A DNA stretch of 64,000 nt, taken from Chitinophaga eiseniae. GTDB lineage: Bacteria; Bacteroidota; Bacteroidia; Chitinophagales; Chitinophagaceae. Within the stretch, counting starts at the first letter, position 1; each line of letters opens with the position of its first letter. The position numbers and the translations under genes were made by a program. The stretch lies in contig NZ_JABAHZ010000001.1 of the NCBI RefSeq assembly GCF_012641265.1, positions 1,116,001-1,180,000 on the forward strand, given 5' to 3'. The notes below the pieces were generated by a model. That model was not told the origin of the DNA, did not search any database, and worked only from the letters and a program-made list of their open reading frames with translations. Shown piece by piece: positions 18,638 through 27,810 of the stretch.

Positions 18638-20131
18638 CTAGTTATTAAGATTAGGATTATTCTGTACTTCCGTTATTGGTATGGCGAACAAGTAAAAATT
18701 ACTGTAAGGTGTGAAGGCCGTTCCATCTGGCTGTTTCAGCGTTTGATGCCCCTGTCCTGCTACTTCCACAAAAGAGCCATCTCCTCTCGGTACCCGGATA
18801 ATACTGTCTTGCCCATCGTATGACAAGAATGGTTTTCTGATCACGGTACCGCCTGTACGAATAATGTCAGAGAGCGAAAATCCTTCTCCCCATAATTCTT
18901 TCCTTCTTTCTACAAGGATTGTATCCAACAGGTGACTGCCATTGCCGGTGTAGTGGGTGGCGCTGCGGGCATCTCTCAATACATTCAATGCTGCTGCTGC
19001 CTTGCCGGTATTACCACTCTGTGCATAGGCTTCTGCTTCGACCAGGTACATTTCAGCGGAGCGCATCAGTACCAGGTCGCCGATCAGTGCCCCCGGATCC
19101 CTGAAGCGGAATTTTTTATACCGCAGGAGCCCTTCCTGGTCAGGCAGCGTATCCCAGTCAAACAAGCGGAAACGCACATCTGCACTATCAAAGAAATTTT
19201 TGAAATACGGATCGGCCATAAAGCTCTGGTAGTAAGACGCAGGAGTAGACACATCCAGGAAATGGAAGTTATAGCTGGCATTACTTTGATTAGGCGTTTG
19301 CGCATGTCCCCAGATCCATTCGCCATTGCTGATATCACTGAATCCCTTGTTATACTCGTCGCCCGACATCAGCGGATAACCGTTACGTGCGGCTACAGCG
19401 CTGGTAATGGCTTCGTTCCACTGGCGGTTATATAAGTAAGCACGGGCCAGCAAACCATTCACTACGCTGGCATCGATTTTCCATTTCTGGGTACCACTGC
19501 GCTGGTAATCTTTCAGCAGCGGTAACGCCTTTTGTAAATCATCTATCACCAGTTTATACACCTCTCCGATAGTAGCTTTGGGCTTTCCTACGGAAGTAGG
19601 GCCAGATGGGGTAGTATAAATGGGCACTGCTTTTTCTGCACCGGTTCTGTTGAACTGGTAAAAGGAAGCCAGGGTCAGGTAGCAGTTGGCGCGCAGCGCA
19701 TATGCCTGGCCTTTAAGGCGTTGTTTTTTGCTATCATCTCCTGTGGCATTATCCACCCGGGCGATAATGTTATTGCAGTTGTCGATTACCTTATACAAGA
19801 TGGTCCAATAAGCGCTTACGCGGTTCTTGGTGTTGTCATTCATTTCCGTATAGCCGTAGGCTGCACTGAATCCGTAAGAGGAAATCACGGCTACGTCGCT
19901 GCCCATGGCATCGCTGGTCAGGTTGATGGATTTATAACCCGGTACGGCGTAACTAAAAAACTCCTCAAACATATAGGACCAGGTACCATTCAATACCGTT
20001 TCTACATTGTCGGCAGTATTGAACACCTGGTCGTCAGGCACAGCATTGGTGGGCTTTGTATCCAGGAAATCCTTTTTGCAGGCACTGAACGCCAATGCTG
20101 CGAATATGATCAGTAATAATTTCTTGTTCAT
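18638..20131 (-). CDS. SusD/RagB-family outer-membrane lipoprotein
   Basis: 497 residues. The signal peptide ends in a lipobox (AFSAC, Cys18) followed by KKDFLDTKPTN, the typical SusD start. TPR-like helices, the YALRANCYLTLASFYQF stretch near residue 145, and the C-terminal RRKELWGEGFSLSDIIRTG motif are diagnostic. It binds glycans or other nutrients at the cell surface and closes the SusC barrel. It lies 11 bases downstream of susC. The substrate cannot be guessed because no enzyme gene is adjacent. Confidence 0.93.
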   Translation of the reverse strand: MNKKLLLIIFAALAFSACKKDFLDTKPTNAVPDDQVFNTADNVETVLNGTWSYMFEEFFSYAVPGYKSINLTSDAMGSDVAVISSYGFSAAYGYTEMNDNTKNRVSAYWTILYKVIDNCNNIIARVDNATGDDSKKQRLKGQAYALRANCYLTLASFYQFNRTGAEKAVPIYTTPSGPTSVGKPKATIGEVYKLVIDDLQKALPLLKDYQRSGTQKWKIDASVVNGLLARAYLYNRQWNEAITSAVAARNGYPLMSGDEYNKGFSDISNGEWIWGHAQTPNQSNASYNFHFLDVSTPASYYQSFMADPYFKNFFDSADVRFRLFDWDTLPDQEGLLRYKKFRFRDPGALIGDLVLMRSAEMYLVEAEAYAQSGNTGKAAAALNVLRDARSATHYTGNGSHLLDTILVERRKELWGEGFSLSDIIRTGGTVIRKPFLSYDGQDSIIRVPRGDGSFVEVAGQGHQTLKQPDGTAFTPYSNFYLFAIPITEVQNNPNLNN

Positions 20132-20142
20132 GGCATGAATGT

Positions 20143-23100
20143 TTAGAAGCTGAGGTTAATACCGGCGGATAGTGATTTAATAGCCGGATAACGGTAATAG
20201 GTGGTTCCGCCGATGGATTGTTCCGGATCCAGCCCTTTATGTTTATAGAGGGTGAACAGGTTTTCTCCCTGCAGGTAAATCATTACGTTATGCAGGTGCG
20301 CTTTCTCCATCCATAAAGCAGGAAGGTTATAGCTCAGGTTCACACTCTTTAAACGCGCATAGCTGGCGTCGTAGAGGAAGCGGCTGGAAACGGACGTCCA
20401 GTTGGTGTTGATAGTTGTCAACTTGGGTACATCTGTGTTCTTATTGTCCGGCGTCCAGTGGTTCAGCATTTCCGTAGCAAACGGGCGTCCAGGACTGGTG
20501 CCGGTTCCTAACAGGAACAGGTAATCCTGGTCCAGTACCTTACCTCCAAGGCTATACGCCACCAGGAAGGAGAAAGAAAATCCTTTATAGTTAAAGGTAT
20601 TGGTAATACCACCATATACATCCGGCAGTGAAGAGCCGCTACCATAGAGGCTGGCGGCACTGTAGTTATTAGTAATTCCTTTGGTGCCGTCGGCTTTGTC
20701 TACATACCATTGCGGTAAACCTGTATTAGGATCTACTCCCGCCCATTGCCGGAGATAAAATTCATAAATGGACTTCCCTACTTCCAATCTTTTCGTGCCG
20801 CTGATAATAGTTTTTTGTGGTAGTTCTGTTACCTTATTGCGGTAGTGCGTCATATTCAGGTCTATGGCCCAGCTGAAATCCTTTGTTTTAACGGGTATGC
20901 CGTGCAAGGTCAGTTCAGCGCCGGTATTTTTCAAGGCCCCGATATTTTGTGCAATGGAACCATAGCCCAGGGAAGGCGCCAGTGGCTTAGAATACAGCAG
21001 GTCTTTCGAACTACGCTGGAAGAATTCCACCGTACCGCTAAAACGGTTATTAAACATGGCGAAGTCTACCCCTGCGTTGAAGTTCAGGTTTGTTTCCCAT
21101 TTCAGCAGCGGGTTGTAGAGAAACCTGCGGTAAGTACCGCCTTCACCCAGGTTGCTGTTTACTTCCAGCAAAGGATAGTAGTTATAATAAGAATCCGGAC
21201 CCAGGTTATCGTTACCTTGTCCTCCGTAGCTGGCACGTACTGTCAGCAAATCGAGCCAGGCAATATTTTTCAGCGCTTTTTCTTCCGTCAGTTTCCAGGA
21301 GGCGCCTACTGACCAGAAGGTACCCCAGCGGCGGTTGGGCGCAAAGCGGGAAGATCCATCACGGCGCAGGGAACCCGACAGGAAGTATTTACCTTCGTAG
21401 TCGTATTCGGCACGGCCGAGGTAACTGGAAAGGGTATACGTATCTGTATATCCTTGTAAGTCCTTGATCAGAGAGGCGTCCGACAGCTCATCCAGCCCGG
21501 GCAGAGAGAAACCGGATTTCTGACCATCCATAAAAGTGGTCTGGTATTTATAAGCTTCCTGTCCGGCCAGTAAGCTCAGGTGGTGCTTTTCATTGAACGT
21601 TTCCTCGTAAGTAAGGAGGTTGTTGAAGGTCCAGCTGAAAGTACGATAAGTGGCCTTTTCGACGGTACCACCTACCTCTGCATCGAATCCCAGGGTCGGA
21701 TTGGTGTAGTCGTGTGATTGACGGTTGGTATAATCGGCATTGTAGCTGGATTTAAATTTCAGTCCGCGCCAGATCGTTGCTTCTCCAAACACACGGGCAG
21801 ACACGTCATCCCGGATCACATTGTGTTTATCTATTGCAGAAGTGGCCACCAGGTTACTGTTTGGATTATCGGCACTGGGACGGTAGCTCCCAAAATCAAA
21901 TATCTTATTACCGTTGGCATCCAGGATGTATTGTCCTGTGGCTTTGTCGCGCTGGTAAATAGGATAAAAGTTCGACATGAGCCGGCCATAGTTTACATAG
22001 TTATCGGAGCGGCTGTCTTCTGAAGGAGGCGCCTGTTGATCTGAGTGTGCGCCGCTGAGGTTCAGTCCTACTTTCAGCCATTTTTTGGCATCCAGTTCCA
22101 CGTTGCTGCGCACATTATAGCGTTTAAATCCTGAGCCCAGGTAAATGCCCTGGTCATCGAGGTAGCCTCCGGCAATGTAGTAGCGGCTTTTGTCGGTAGC
22201 GCCGCTAATATTGAGGTCGGCTGCTGTACGGTGGCCGGTACGTTGCATGGCATCGTTCCAGCTGTCATCCCAGAGGGGTTTAGCGCCGCTCACCAGTTTA
22301 CCGTTGGCGCCCACCGGTTGCGGGAAGGCAGTGCCATATGGGTTAATGCCTACTCTCCTTACCAGGTTGCTGCTGGCCTGAGCGGCTGCTGTAGCGGGAG
22401 ATAAGCCATTGGTCAATCCTGCGTTGCGCAACGCTTCCCAGTACATCTGGAAATATTGGTCGGTGCTTACTTTCTCATAATCTTTTACTGCTCTGTTAGA
22501 ATAGCCCTGGCTAACGCGAATGTCTATATTATTTCCACCTTTTTTGCCCTTTTTGGTAGTGATGATAATCACCCCGTTGGCGCCACGGGAACCATATAGC
22601 GCGCTGGAAGCGGCATCTTTCAGTACGCTGATGGATTCGATATCATATGGATTGATCGCGCTGAGGCTACCTCCGTAAGGCACGCCATCTACCACGTACA
22701 AAGGATCGGCGGATGCATTGATAGAACCTACTCCACGGATGCGGATGGTAGCTTCCGAGCCAGGTTGTCCGCTGGAAGCGGAGCTCTGCACGCCGGCAGC
22801 CAGACCTTGCAGGGCTTTGGTAACGTTGGATACCTGGCGGTTGACCAGTTCATCACTTTTGATGGTGGCCACCGAACCTGTGTAGGAATTCTTTTTGGCC
22901 GTTCCGTAAGCTACCACCACTACTTCATCAATGTCTTTCCCTGCGCTTTTGAGGGAAATACTCAATGGCGTAGTACTGATAGGTACTTCCTGCGACTCCA
23001 GGCCCACAAAACGGATTACCAGCGTAGTGGCAACGGGGTCGTTGACCTGTAATGTAAAATTTCCATTAGGACTGCTAACTGTTCCGTTAGTCGTTCCCTT

Positions 23101-23232
23101 TACTACCACGGTGGCCCCGGGTAGTGGCGTATTGTCTTTTGCAGAATAGATACGGCCTGTAACCGTACGTGATTGCGCAAATATGGCCAACGGGCCAAAT
23201 AGCAGCAATGAGAGCAGTAGTCGTTGTAACAT
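20143..23232 (-). CDS. SusC/RagA-family TonB-linked outer-membrane protein
   Basis: 1029 residues. Signal peptide, then a carboxypeptidase-regulatory-like domain (about 22-105, TVTGRIYSAKDNTPLPGATV), the plug with the SusC signature (about 160-220, ADPLYVVDGVPYGG and ISVLKDAASSALYGSRGANG) and a 22-strand barrel ending in the aromatic SAGINLSF. It imports the substrate captured by SusD using TonB energy. No anti-sigma (STN) extension is present at the N-terminus, so regulation through a FecR is not expected. A good promoter lies about 310 bases upstream. Confidence 0.93.
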   Translation of the reverse strand: MLQRLLLSLLLFGPLAIFAQSRTVTGRIYSAKDNTPLPGATVVVKGTTNGTVSSPNGNFTLQVNDPVATTLVIRFVGLESQEVPISTTPLSISLKSAGKDIDEVVVVAYGTAKKNSYTGSVATIKSDELVNRQVSNVTKALQGLAAGVQSSASSGQPGSEATIRIRGVGSINASADPLYVVDGVPYGGSLSAINPYDIESISVLKDAASSALYGSRGANGVIIITTKKGKKGGNNIDIRVSQGYSNRAVKDYEKVSTDQYFQMYWEALRNAGLTNGLSPATAAAQASSNLVRRVGINPYGTAFPQPVGANGKLVSGAKPLWDDSWNDAMQRTGHRTAADLNISGATDKSRYYIAGGYLDDQGIYLGSGFKRYNVRSNVELDAKKWLKVGLNLSGAHSDQQAPPSEDSRSDNYVNYGRLMSNFYPIYQRDKATGQYILDANGNKIFDFGSYRPSADNPNSNLVATSAIDKHNVIRDDVSARVFGEATIWRGLKFKSSYNADYTNRQSHDYTNPTLGFDAEVGGTVEKATYRTFSWTFNNLLTYEETFNEKHHLSLLAGQEAYKYQTTFMDGQKSGFSLPGLDELSDASLIKDLQGYTDTYTLSSYLGRAEYDYEGKYFLSGSLRRDGSSRFAPNRRWGTFWSVGASWKLTEEKALKNIAWLDLLTVRASYGGQGNDNLGPDSYYNYYPLLEVNSNLGEGGTYRRFLYNPLLKWETNLNFNAGVDFAMFNNRFSGTVEFFQRSSKDLLYSKPLAPSLGYGSIAQNIGALKNTGAELTLHGIPVKTKDFSWAIDLNMTHYRNKVTELPQKTIISGTKRLEVGKSIYEFYLRQWAGVDPNTGLPQWYVDKADGTKGITNNYSAASLYGSGSSLPDVYGGITNTFNYKGFSFSFLVAYSLGGKVLDQDYLFLLGTGTSPGRPFATEMLNHWTPDNKNTDVPKLTTINTNWTSVSSRFLYDASYARLKSVNLSYNLPALWMEKAHLHNVMIYLQGENLFTLYKHKGLDPEQSIGGTTYYRYPAIKSLSAGINLSF

Positions 23233-23742
23233 AAACTAAGGGTTGAGAGTATAATAAACCAGGTTTTCGGCAATACAAGTACAGGCCTGTTGTGTAAACA
23301 GACTTTTACAGTATGGCATTTCATTGTTGTTAATAGCCGTAACGGCTGGTGTGACCAGGTACGGTTATAGATTGTTGTAACTCGCCGCCACAGCGGTTTG
23401 CATGGACAGTTGGTATTTTCAGTTTATTGGTTAATTAATGGCAACAACAATAGTCATTGACTAAAAATGGTTGGGTTGTTTTCCGCATAAGCAATCATTT
23501 AAATTCTATCTTTTATTACCCTATAATTTCTATAGACTAATGGGTCGCAAAGCTAGGTGCTTTCATAAAGAAAAACAAAACATTTGTTAAAAAAATGGAT
23601 AAACTTTTTCAAATATTCGTTTTACAGGTTTGACGCGGTATTGCGCTGATAAAAATGTGATGAACGGAAATTCCCTGTTATCAAAATGCAGAAGGGCTGT
23701 TTTTTTTAATCGTCAATGTTGGAGTAACATCGTGGGGTTTAT
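23233..23742. other. 510-base intergenic region with susC leader
   Basis: No convincing gene on either strand. It holds the susC promoter (23548-23579), which implies a leader of about 305 bases, and a weak hairpin near 23716-23734 after rnhA. I see no recognised riboswitch. Numerous short frames are unsupported. Confidence 0.6.
23548..23579 (-). promoter_or_regulatory. susCD promoter (TTTG-20-TAGCTTTG)
   Basis: On the minus strand TTTG (23579-23576), a 20-base spacer and TAGCTTTG (23555-23548) match both elements of the Bacteroidota housekeeping promoter exactly. Transcription would start near 23541, about 308 bases before the susC ATG. Confidence 0.7.
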
Positions 23743-24204
23743 CTAACCGCCTGCGCGTTCAAATTCTTCGTCTACCAGCCAATGACCGCTGTCGGCCGCA
23801 GCTGTAGCCAATTCATCGCAGCGGTTATTGAATGGGTTACTGGCATGTCCCTTTACCCACTGCATTTTGACGCGATGTTTTTTATAGAGTGGAATGAAAC
23901 GAAGCCACAGGTCTTTATTTTTCTTCTCTTTAAAGTTTGTTTTTACCCAACCCCATAGCCACCCTTTCTCTATACTATCTACTACATACTTGCTATCGGT
24001 AAAAACAGTGACTGTCAATCCCTCCTTCTTGAGGGCTTCCAGCGCTACAATTACAGCCAGTAGCTCCATCCTGTTGTTGGTGGTTTTGCGGTACCCTTGT
24101 GACAACTCCTTGCGCAGACTACCCCATATCAATACCACTCCATATCCGCCCGGGCCAGGGTTACCACGGGATGCCCCATCCGTATATACTACCAGTTCAG
24201 CCAT
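23743..24204 (-). CDS. rnhA: Ribonuclease HI
   Basis: 153 residues, the family's usual length. Catalytic carboxylates are in YTDGASRGNPGPGGYG (Asp8), MELLAVIVALEAL (Glu46 region), VFTDSKYV (Asp near 68) and NNRCDELATAAA (Asp near 132). It removes RNA from RNA:DNA hybrids. No co-transcribed neighbour is evident; palindrome copy 3 lies just upstream of its promoter region. Confidence 0.95.
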   Translation of the reverse strand: MAELVVYTDGASRGNPGPGGYGVVLIWGSLRKELSQGYRKTTNNRMELLAVIVALEALKKEGLTVTVFTDSKYVVDSIEKGWLWGWVKTNFKEKKNKDLWLRFIPLYKKHRVKMQWVKGHASNPFNNRCDELATAAADSGHWLVDEEFERAGG

Positions 24205-24251
24205 ATTTATTTTTAAAGAAGTGCTAAGGTAGGATAAATGCGCAAAAGCAG

Positions 24252-24359
24252 AAAGCAGAAAGCGGAAAGCAAAAAGCTATTGTCGCGAGTCATTATATCG
24301 GATAACTATCCGGATTGATCATTCGCGACAATAGCTTTTTGCTTTCCGCTTTCTGCTTT
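24252..24359. repeat. Heptad palindrome element, copy 3 (perfect 37-bp arms)
   Basis: Arms 24252-24288 and 24323-24359 are perfect reverse complements over 37 bases, made of AGAAAGC/GCTTTCT units plus the CTATTGT core and an inner TCGCGA unique to this copy. The 34-base loop has its own hairpin (CGGAT / ATCCG). It begins 48 bases upstream of the rnhA ATG and ends 7 bases past the carboxylase stop, between two minus-strand genes. Confidence 0.9.
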
Positions 24360-24366
24360 AAGCTTA

Positions 24367-26004
24367 CTACACCTGGAATACGCCCACGTTAAAGGCATGT
24401 TCCACAGGCGCGTTGTTGGCGGCTTTAATACCTTCTGCTATACGTATACGCGTATCGGCCGGGTCGATGATTTCATCTACCCATAACCTGGCGGCTGCAT
24501 AGTAAGGGGTTGTTTGTGCGGTATATTTATCGGTGATTTCCTTGAGCAGCCGTGCTTCTTCTTCAGGGGTAATCACTTCGCCTTTGGCTTTCAGGGAAGC
24601 TACCTGTATCTGTAATAATGTCTTCGCCGCCTGCTCCCCTCCCATCACTGCAATCTTGGCAGATGGCCATGCATAGATAAAACGGGGATCATAAGCCTTT
24701 CCGCACATCGCGTAGTTGCCTGCTCCATAGGAGTTGCCAATGATGATCGTAATTTTAGGGACCACCGAATTGGCTACCGCATTTACCAGTTTAGCGCCAT
24801 CTTTAATGATGCCTGCATGTTCACTTCTGCTGCCTACCATAAACCCGGTAACATCCTGCAGGAATACCAGGGGGATTTTCTTTTGGTTACAGTTCATAAT
24901 GAAGCGGGCGGCCTTATCAGCGCTGTCGTTGTAAATAACGCCTCCCATCTGCATTTCGCCTTTACGGCTTTTCACAATCTTACGTTGATTGGCCACAATA
25001 CCCACTGCCCATCCATCGATGCGGGCGTATCCACACAAAATGCTTTTACCATAATCCTGTTTATACTGGTCAAATGCAGAATCATCTACCAGGCGTTCTA
25101 TTACTTCCAGCATATCATAGGGACGGGTACTATCGGCTGGCAACACGCTATCTAGTTCGGCAGTTGGCTTAGCCGGCTCCACTGCTGCGATACGATCAAA
25201 TCCGGCCTGGGCGGGCTGGCCTATTTTGCTGACGATTCGTTTCACCTGGTCCAGGCACTCTTCATCTGATTTGAATTTATAGTCTGCGATACCGGAAATT
25301 TCAGTATGGGTAACGGCGCCGCCCAGCGTTTCAGCATCTACCTCTTCTCCTATAGCGGCTTTCACCAGGTAAGGACCAGCCAGGAAGATGGAGCCATTGC
25401 CTTCTACCATCAGCACTTCGTCGCTCATAATGGGCAGATAGGCGCCTCCTGCCACGCAGCTACCCATTACGGCTGCAATCTGGGTAATGCCCATGGCGCT
25501 CATCCGGGCATTGTTACGGAAGATGCGGCCGAAGTGTTCTTTATCAGGAAAAATTTCATCCTGCATGGGCAGGAATACGCCGGCGCTGTCTACCAGGTAA
25601 ATGACCGGGAGATGGTTCTCCATTGCTATCTCCTGTAAACGCAGGTTCTTTTTACCGGTCATCGGAAACCAGGCGCCCGCCTTTACCGTCATGTCGTTCG
25701 CTACGATCATACATTGCCGCCCGCTTACATACCCGATCCCCCCAACGGTACCGGCGGCGGGGCAACCTCCATATTCATCGTACATATCATAGGCGGCAAA
25801 GGCGCCTATTTCCATAAAAGTGGTGTCTTTGTCGACCAGGTAGTCGATACGTTCGCGCGCAGTGAGCTTACCACGTTGCCGCACCTTTTCCAGGCTTTTT
25901 TTTCCTCCGCCTTGTTCAATCACTCCCAGGCGTTGTTTCATAGTACTGATCGCCATTCGCATGGCATCTTCATTTTTATTGGTTTCCAGTTGCTGCTGAT
26001 CCAT
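24367..26004 (-). CDS. Acyl-CoA carboxylase, carboxyltransferase (beta) subunit
   Basis: 545 residues, the length of propionyl-, methylcrotonyl- or geranyl-CoA carboxylase beta chains. Crotonase-like N and C halves are visible: GGKKSLEKVRQRGKLTARERIDYL, YVSGRQCMIVANDMTVKAGAW, and the C-terminal GYARIDGWAVGIVANQRK, FLQDVTGFMVG, GNSYGAGNYAMCGKAYDPRF. The motif choice (FLQDVTGFMVG, MCGKAYDPRF) resembles methylcrotonyl-CoA carboxylase more than propionyl-CoA carboxylase, but this is inference. No biotin-carrying alpha subunit is adjacent. Palindrome copy 3 follows its stop. Confidence 0.88.
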   Translation of the reverse strand: MDQQQLETNKNEDAMRMAISTMKQRLGVIEQGGGKKSLEKVRQRGKLTARERIDYLVDKDTTFMEIGAFAAYDMYDEYGGCPAAGTVGGIGYVSGRQCMIVANDMTVKAGAWFPMTGKKNLRLQEIAMENHLPVIYLVDSAGVFLPMQDEIFPDKEHFGRIFRNNARMSAMGITQIAAVMGSCVAGGAYLPIMSDEVLMVEGNGSIFLAGPYLVKAAIGEEVDAETLGGAVTHTEISGIADYKFKSDEECLDQVKRIVSKIGQPAQAGFDRIAAVEPAKPTAELDSVLPADSTRPYDMLEVIERLVDDSAFDQYKQDYGKSILCGYARIDGWAVGIVANQRKIVKSRKGEMQMGGVIYNDSADKAARFIMNCNQKKIPLVFLQDVTGFMVGSRSEHAGIIKDGAKLVNAVANSVVPKITIIIGNSYGAGNYAMCGKAYDPRFIYAWPSAKIAVMGGEQAAKTLLQIQVASLKAKGEVITPEEEARLLKEITDKYTAQTTPYYAAARLWVDEIIDPADTRIRIAEGIKAANNAPVEHAFNVGVFQV

Positions 26005-26214
26005 AACGATGGGTTTTATATTCTTTAAAAATAAGGGAAAGAATTCAGTAAATTACGAAGAGGGAGCTGCCCGTCTCCTGCCGGACTTCGTTGGTATTTT
26101 GATGAATATTATGATTACCGCGATTCTGTTTCTCATTTATATAGCTGTATGCCAGTTATATGTATAGCATTTAAAAGAGATACAGATATCTTTTAAAAAA
26201 TAAAATTCTTTTGT

Positions 26215-26673
26215 ATGTCGTTAACGGAACACTTAGCCTCATCACTGGAAAAACTATACAACGGCGATCCCTGGATAGATGTCACTTTCCAGGAGCATTT
26301 GTCGCGCATAAATGCAGCCCAGGCTGTGCAACGTATCGGCGGCTCCAACAATACCTGGGAGCTGGTGAATCACCTTATCTTCTGGCATCAACGGGTGCAA
26401 CGGCATATGCATAATGAGGCCCCCGAGCAGGACGGAGATCTGCCTGATTTTTATATGCCTGAAAATCATGGGGAGGAAAACTGGCAGGCGGCCATTCACC
26501 GGCTGGGACATTCTTTTGATATGATCACCATGGCTATCCGGAACTTCCCTGAGAAATTCCTGTTTGATACCATTCCCGGCACCGAACATGCTGTCATCTA
26601 CTATTTACAGGGACTGGCCGAACACGATGCCTATCACCTCGGTCAAATTGTGTTGCTACATAAATACGCCTAA
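26215..26673 (+). CDS. DinB-family metalloprotein
   Basis: 152 residues forming a predicted four-helix bundle. The metal-binding histidine triad of the DinB/YfiT family is seen as NHLIFWHQRV (His48/His53 region) and HDAYHLGQI near the C-terminus (His136 and His140). Family members include thiol transferases acting with bacillithiol or mycothiol; this one is uncharacterised. Its stop overlaps that of the convergent MarR-GNAT gene by four bases. Confidence 0.8.
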   Translation: MSLTEHLASSLEKLYNGDPWIDVTFQEHLSRINAAQAVQRIGGSNNTWELVNHLIFWHQRVQRHMHNEAPEQDGDLPDFYMPENHGEENWQAAIHRLGHSFDMITMAIRNFPEKFLFDTIPGTEHAVIYYLQGLAEHDAYHLGQIVLLHKYA

Positions 26674-27602
26674 AACAGGTCCATATCATAACGTTGTTCA
26701 TATAGTTGCTGTCCCCACAGCTGCAGGTGCTTTTCTCCTGTTTTGCGGAAGCCGGCCTTCTTATACAGGCTAATCGCGGCTTCCTGCATGCTGGTTGTCA
26801 TCAGGTATACCTTCTGGTAATCTTTTTCCCGGCAAAAATCGAGGGCTTCCTGTAGCAAACGCTTTCCCAGTCCTTTGCCCCGGTAGTCGGGATGGATCAG
26901 GAACCAGCGCAGCTGCGCCAGGTGCCGGGAAGATCCCAGTATAGCCACGGCACCTACCATCTGGTTATTGGCCGTAGCGATAAACATACGGTCTTTCGCC
27001 GGGTTATAGGTGGGCAGGAACTCATAGAACGTTTTACAGACATAACTTTCAAATTCCAGGTTGTACCCACATTCCCGGGCATATAAATGTCCGTGCAGGT
27101 AAATCAGGTATCCCACATCACCGGGGAGCAGGTTATAACGGATATGGATATCTGAATTTTCCCCGCTTTTATCGTTCGACAACACCTGCCGGATGGTTTT
27201 CATGGCGCCGGTGATCTGTTGCTGCTCCTTTTCAGACAGGGGATCGGTAAGTTGATGAATCTCCCGGGTCGATTTGTCCTCCAGCTGAGCCATCAGTTTT
27301 TTCCCAGCTGCACTCAGCTGTAAAAAAAACGTACGTCCGTCGGCGGTAGATTGTTGCCTTAACAGCCAGCCATTCTTTTCAAAGCGCTTCAACATGCGGC
27401 TGAGGTAGCCCCCATCTATTCCCAAAATACCGGTGAGCTGCCCCGCCGTACATTTTCCCAGCTGCCCGATTTCATATAATACCCTCACTTCCGATAGCGA
27501 CAACTGGCTATCCAGGATATGCTGATTTAATAACCCGATCATGCCGGTATAAAACCGGTTAAAACTGCGTACATCACTTACTACCTGGGAATTGCTGGAC
27601 AT
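26670..27602 (-). CDS. MarR-GNAT fusion regulator/acetyltransferase
   Basis: 310 residues from the ATG at 27602 (MSSNSQVVSDV). An upstream start at 27650 would read through the palindromic operator and is rejected. Residues about 1-145 are a MarR winged helix-turn-helix (LSEVRVLYEIGQLGKCTAGQLTGILGIDGGYLSRMLKRFEKNGWL). Residues about 155-310 are a GNAT acetyltransferase with the acetyl-CoA loop HPDYRGKGLGKRLL. Such fusions are known as a family, but the acetyl acceptor and inducer are not. Its own promoter overlaps a perfect 19-bp palindrome, which argues for autoregulation. Divergent from the sodium symporter. Confidence 0.88.
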   Translation of the reverse strand: MSSNSQVVSDVRSFNRFYTGMIGLLNQHILDSQLSLSEVRVLYEIGQLGKCTAGQLTGILGIDGGYLSRMLKRFEKNGWLLRQQSTADGRTFFLQLSAAGKKLMAQLEDKSTREIHQLTDPLSEKEQQQITGAMKTIRQVLSNDKSGENSDIHIRYNLLPGDVGYLIYLHGHLYARECGYNLEFESYVCKTFYEFLPTYNPAKDRMFIATANNQMVGAVAILGSSRHLAQLRWFLIHPDYRGKGLGKRLLQEALDFCREKDYQKVYLMTTSMQEAAISLYKKAGFRKTGEKHLQLWGQQLYEQRYDMDLF

Positions 27603-27620
27603 AGGAGGCTGTTTTTCAAA

Positions 27621-27651
27621 CAAAAATACACAAATAGTTGACATAGGCAAA
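27621..27651 (-). promoter_or_regulatory. Promoter of the MarR-GNAT gene
   Basis: Minus strand TTTG (27651-27648), a 19-base spacer and TATTTTTG (27628-27621) match both consensus elements. The -33 element and most of the spacer lie within the left arm of the palindrome at 27632-27678. Confidence 0.65.
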
Positions 27652-27678
27652 TAATTTACTTGCCTATGTCAACTATTT
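27632..27678. promoter_or_regulatory. Palindromic operator, 19-bp arms
   Basis: Perfect inverted repeat 27632-27650 / 27660-27678 (outer part AAATAGTTGACATAGGCAA) with a 9-base centre, between the divergent MarR-GNAT and symporter genes. Each arm is long enough for a separate dimer site, or the whole may be one extended operator. Position over the MarR promoter supports a repressor site. Confidence 0.7.
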
Positions 27679-27748
27679 ATTTTGGACGGTTTTAAGCAAC
27701 CATTTACCGGTTTTCTGCTACCTATGAAGATAAATTTCCAGCAAATAT

Positions 27749-27756
27749 TATATTTG
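27749..27756 (+). promoter_or_regulatory. -7 element of the symporter gene (TATATTTG)
   Basis: Full TAnnTTTG match, 55 bases before the ATG at 27811. It favours that start over the in-frame codon at 27682, which lies upstream of it. No clear -33 TTTG. Confidence 0.45.
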
Positions 27757-27810
27757 CTACCTTCCCTTTGCTGTTCAGCAGCAAAAGGCCCTTATCACCA
27801 AATCAGATTT

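Noticed and set aside
18638..23232. Polysaccharide utilisation locus call for the susCD pair
   Set aside because: No glycan enzyme, surface glycan-binding protein or regulator lies next to it; only the SusC/SusD pair is supported. The GH43 gene at 45323-46309 is over 22 kb away.
23233..23742. Riboswitch or tRNA in the largest intergenic gap
   Set aside because: I looked for conserved cobalamin, TPP, SAM and tRNA features and saw none; only a promoter and weak hairpins remain.
27682..27810. Upstream start of the sodium symporter (525 residues)
   Set aside because: It begins upstream of the -7 element at 27749-27756 and adds a stretch not seen before the first helix in the family.
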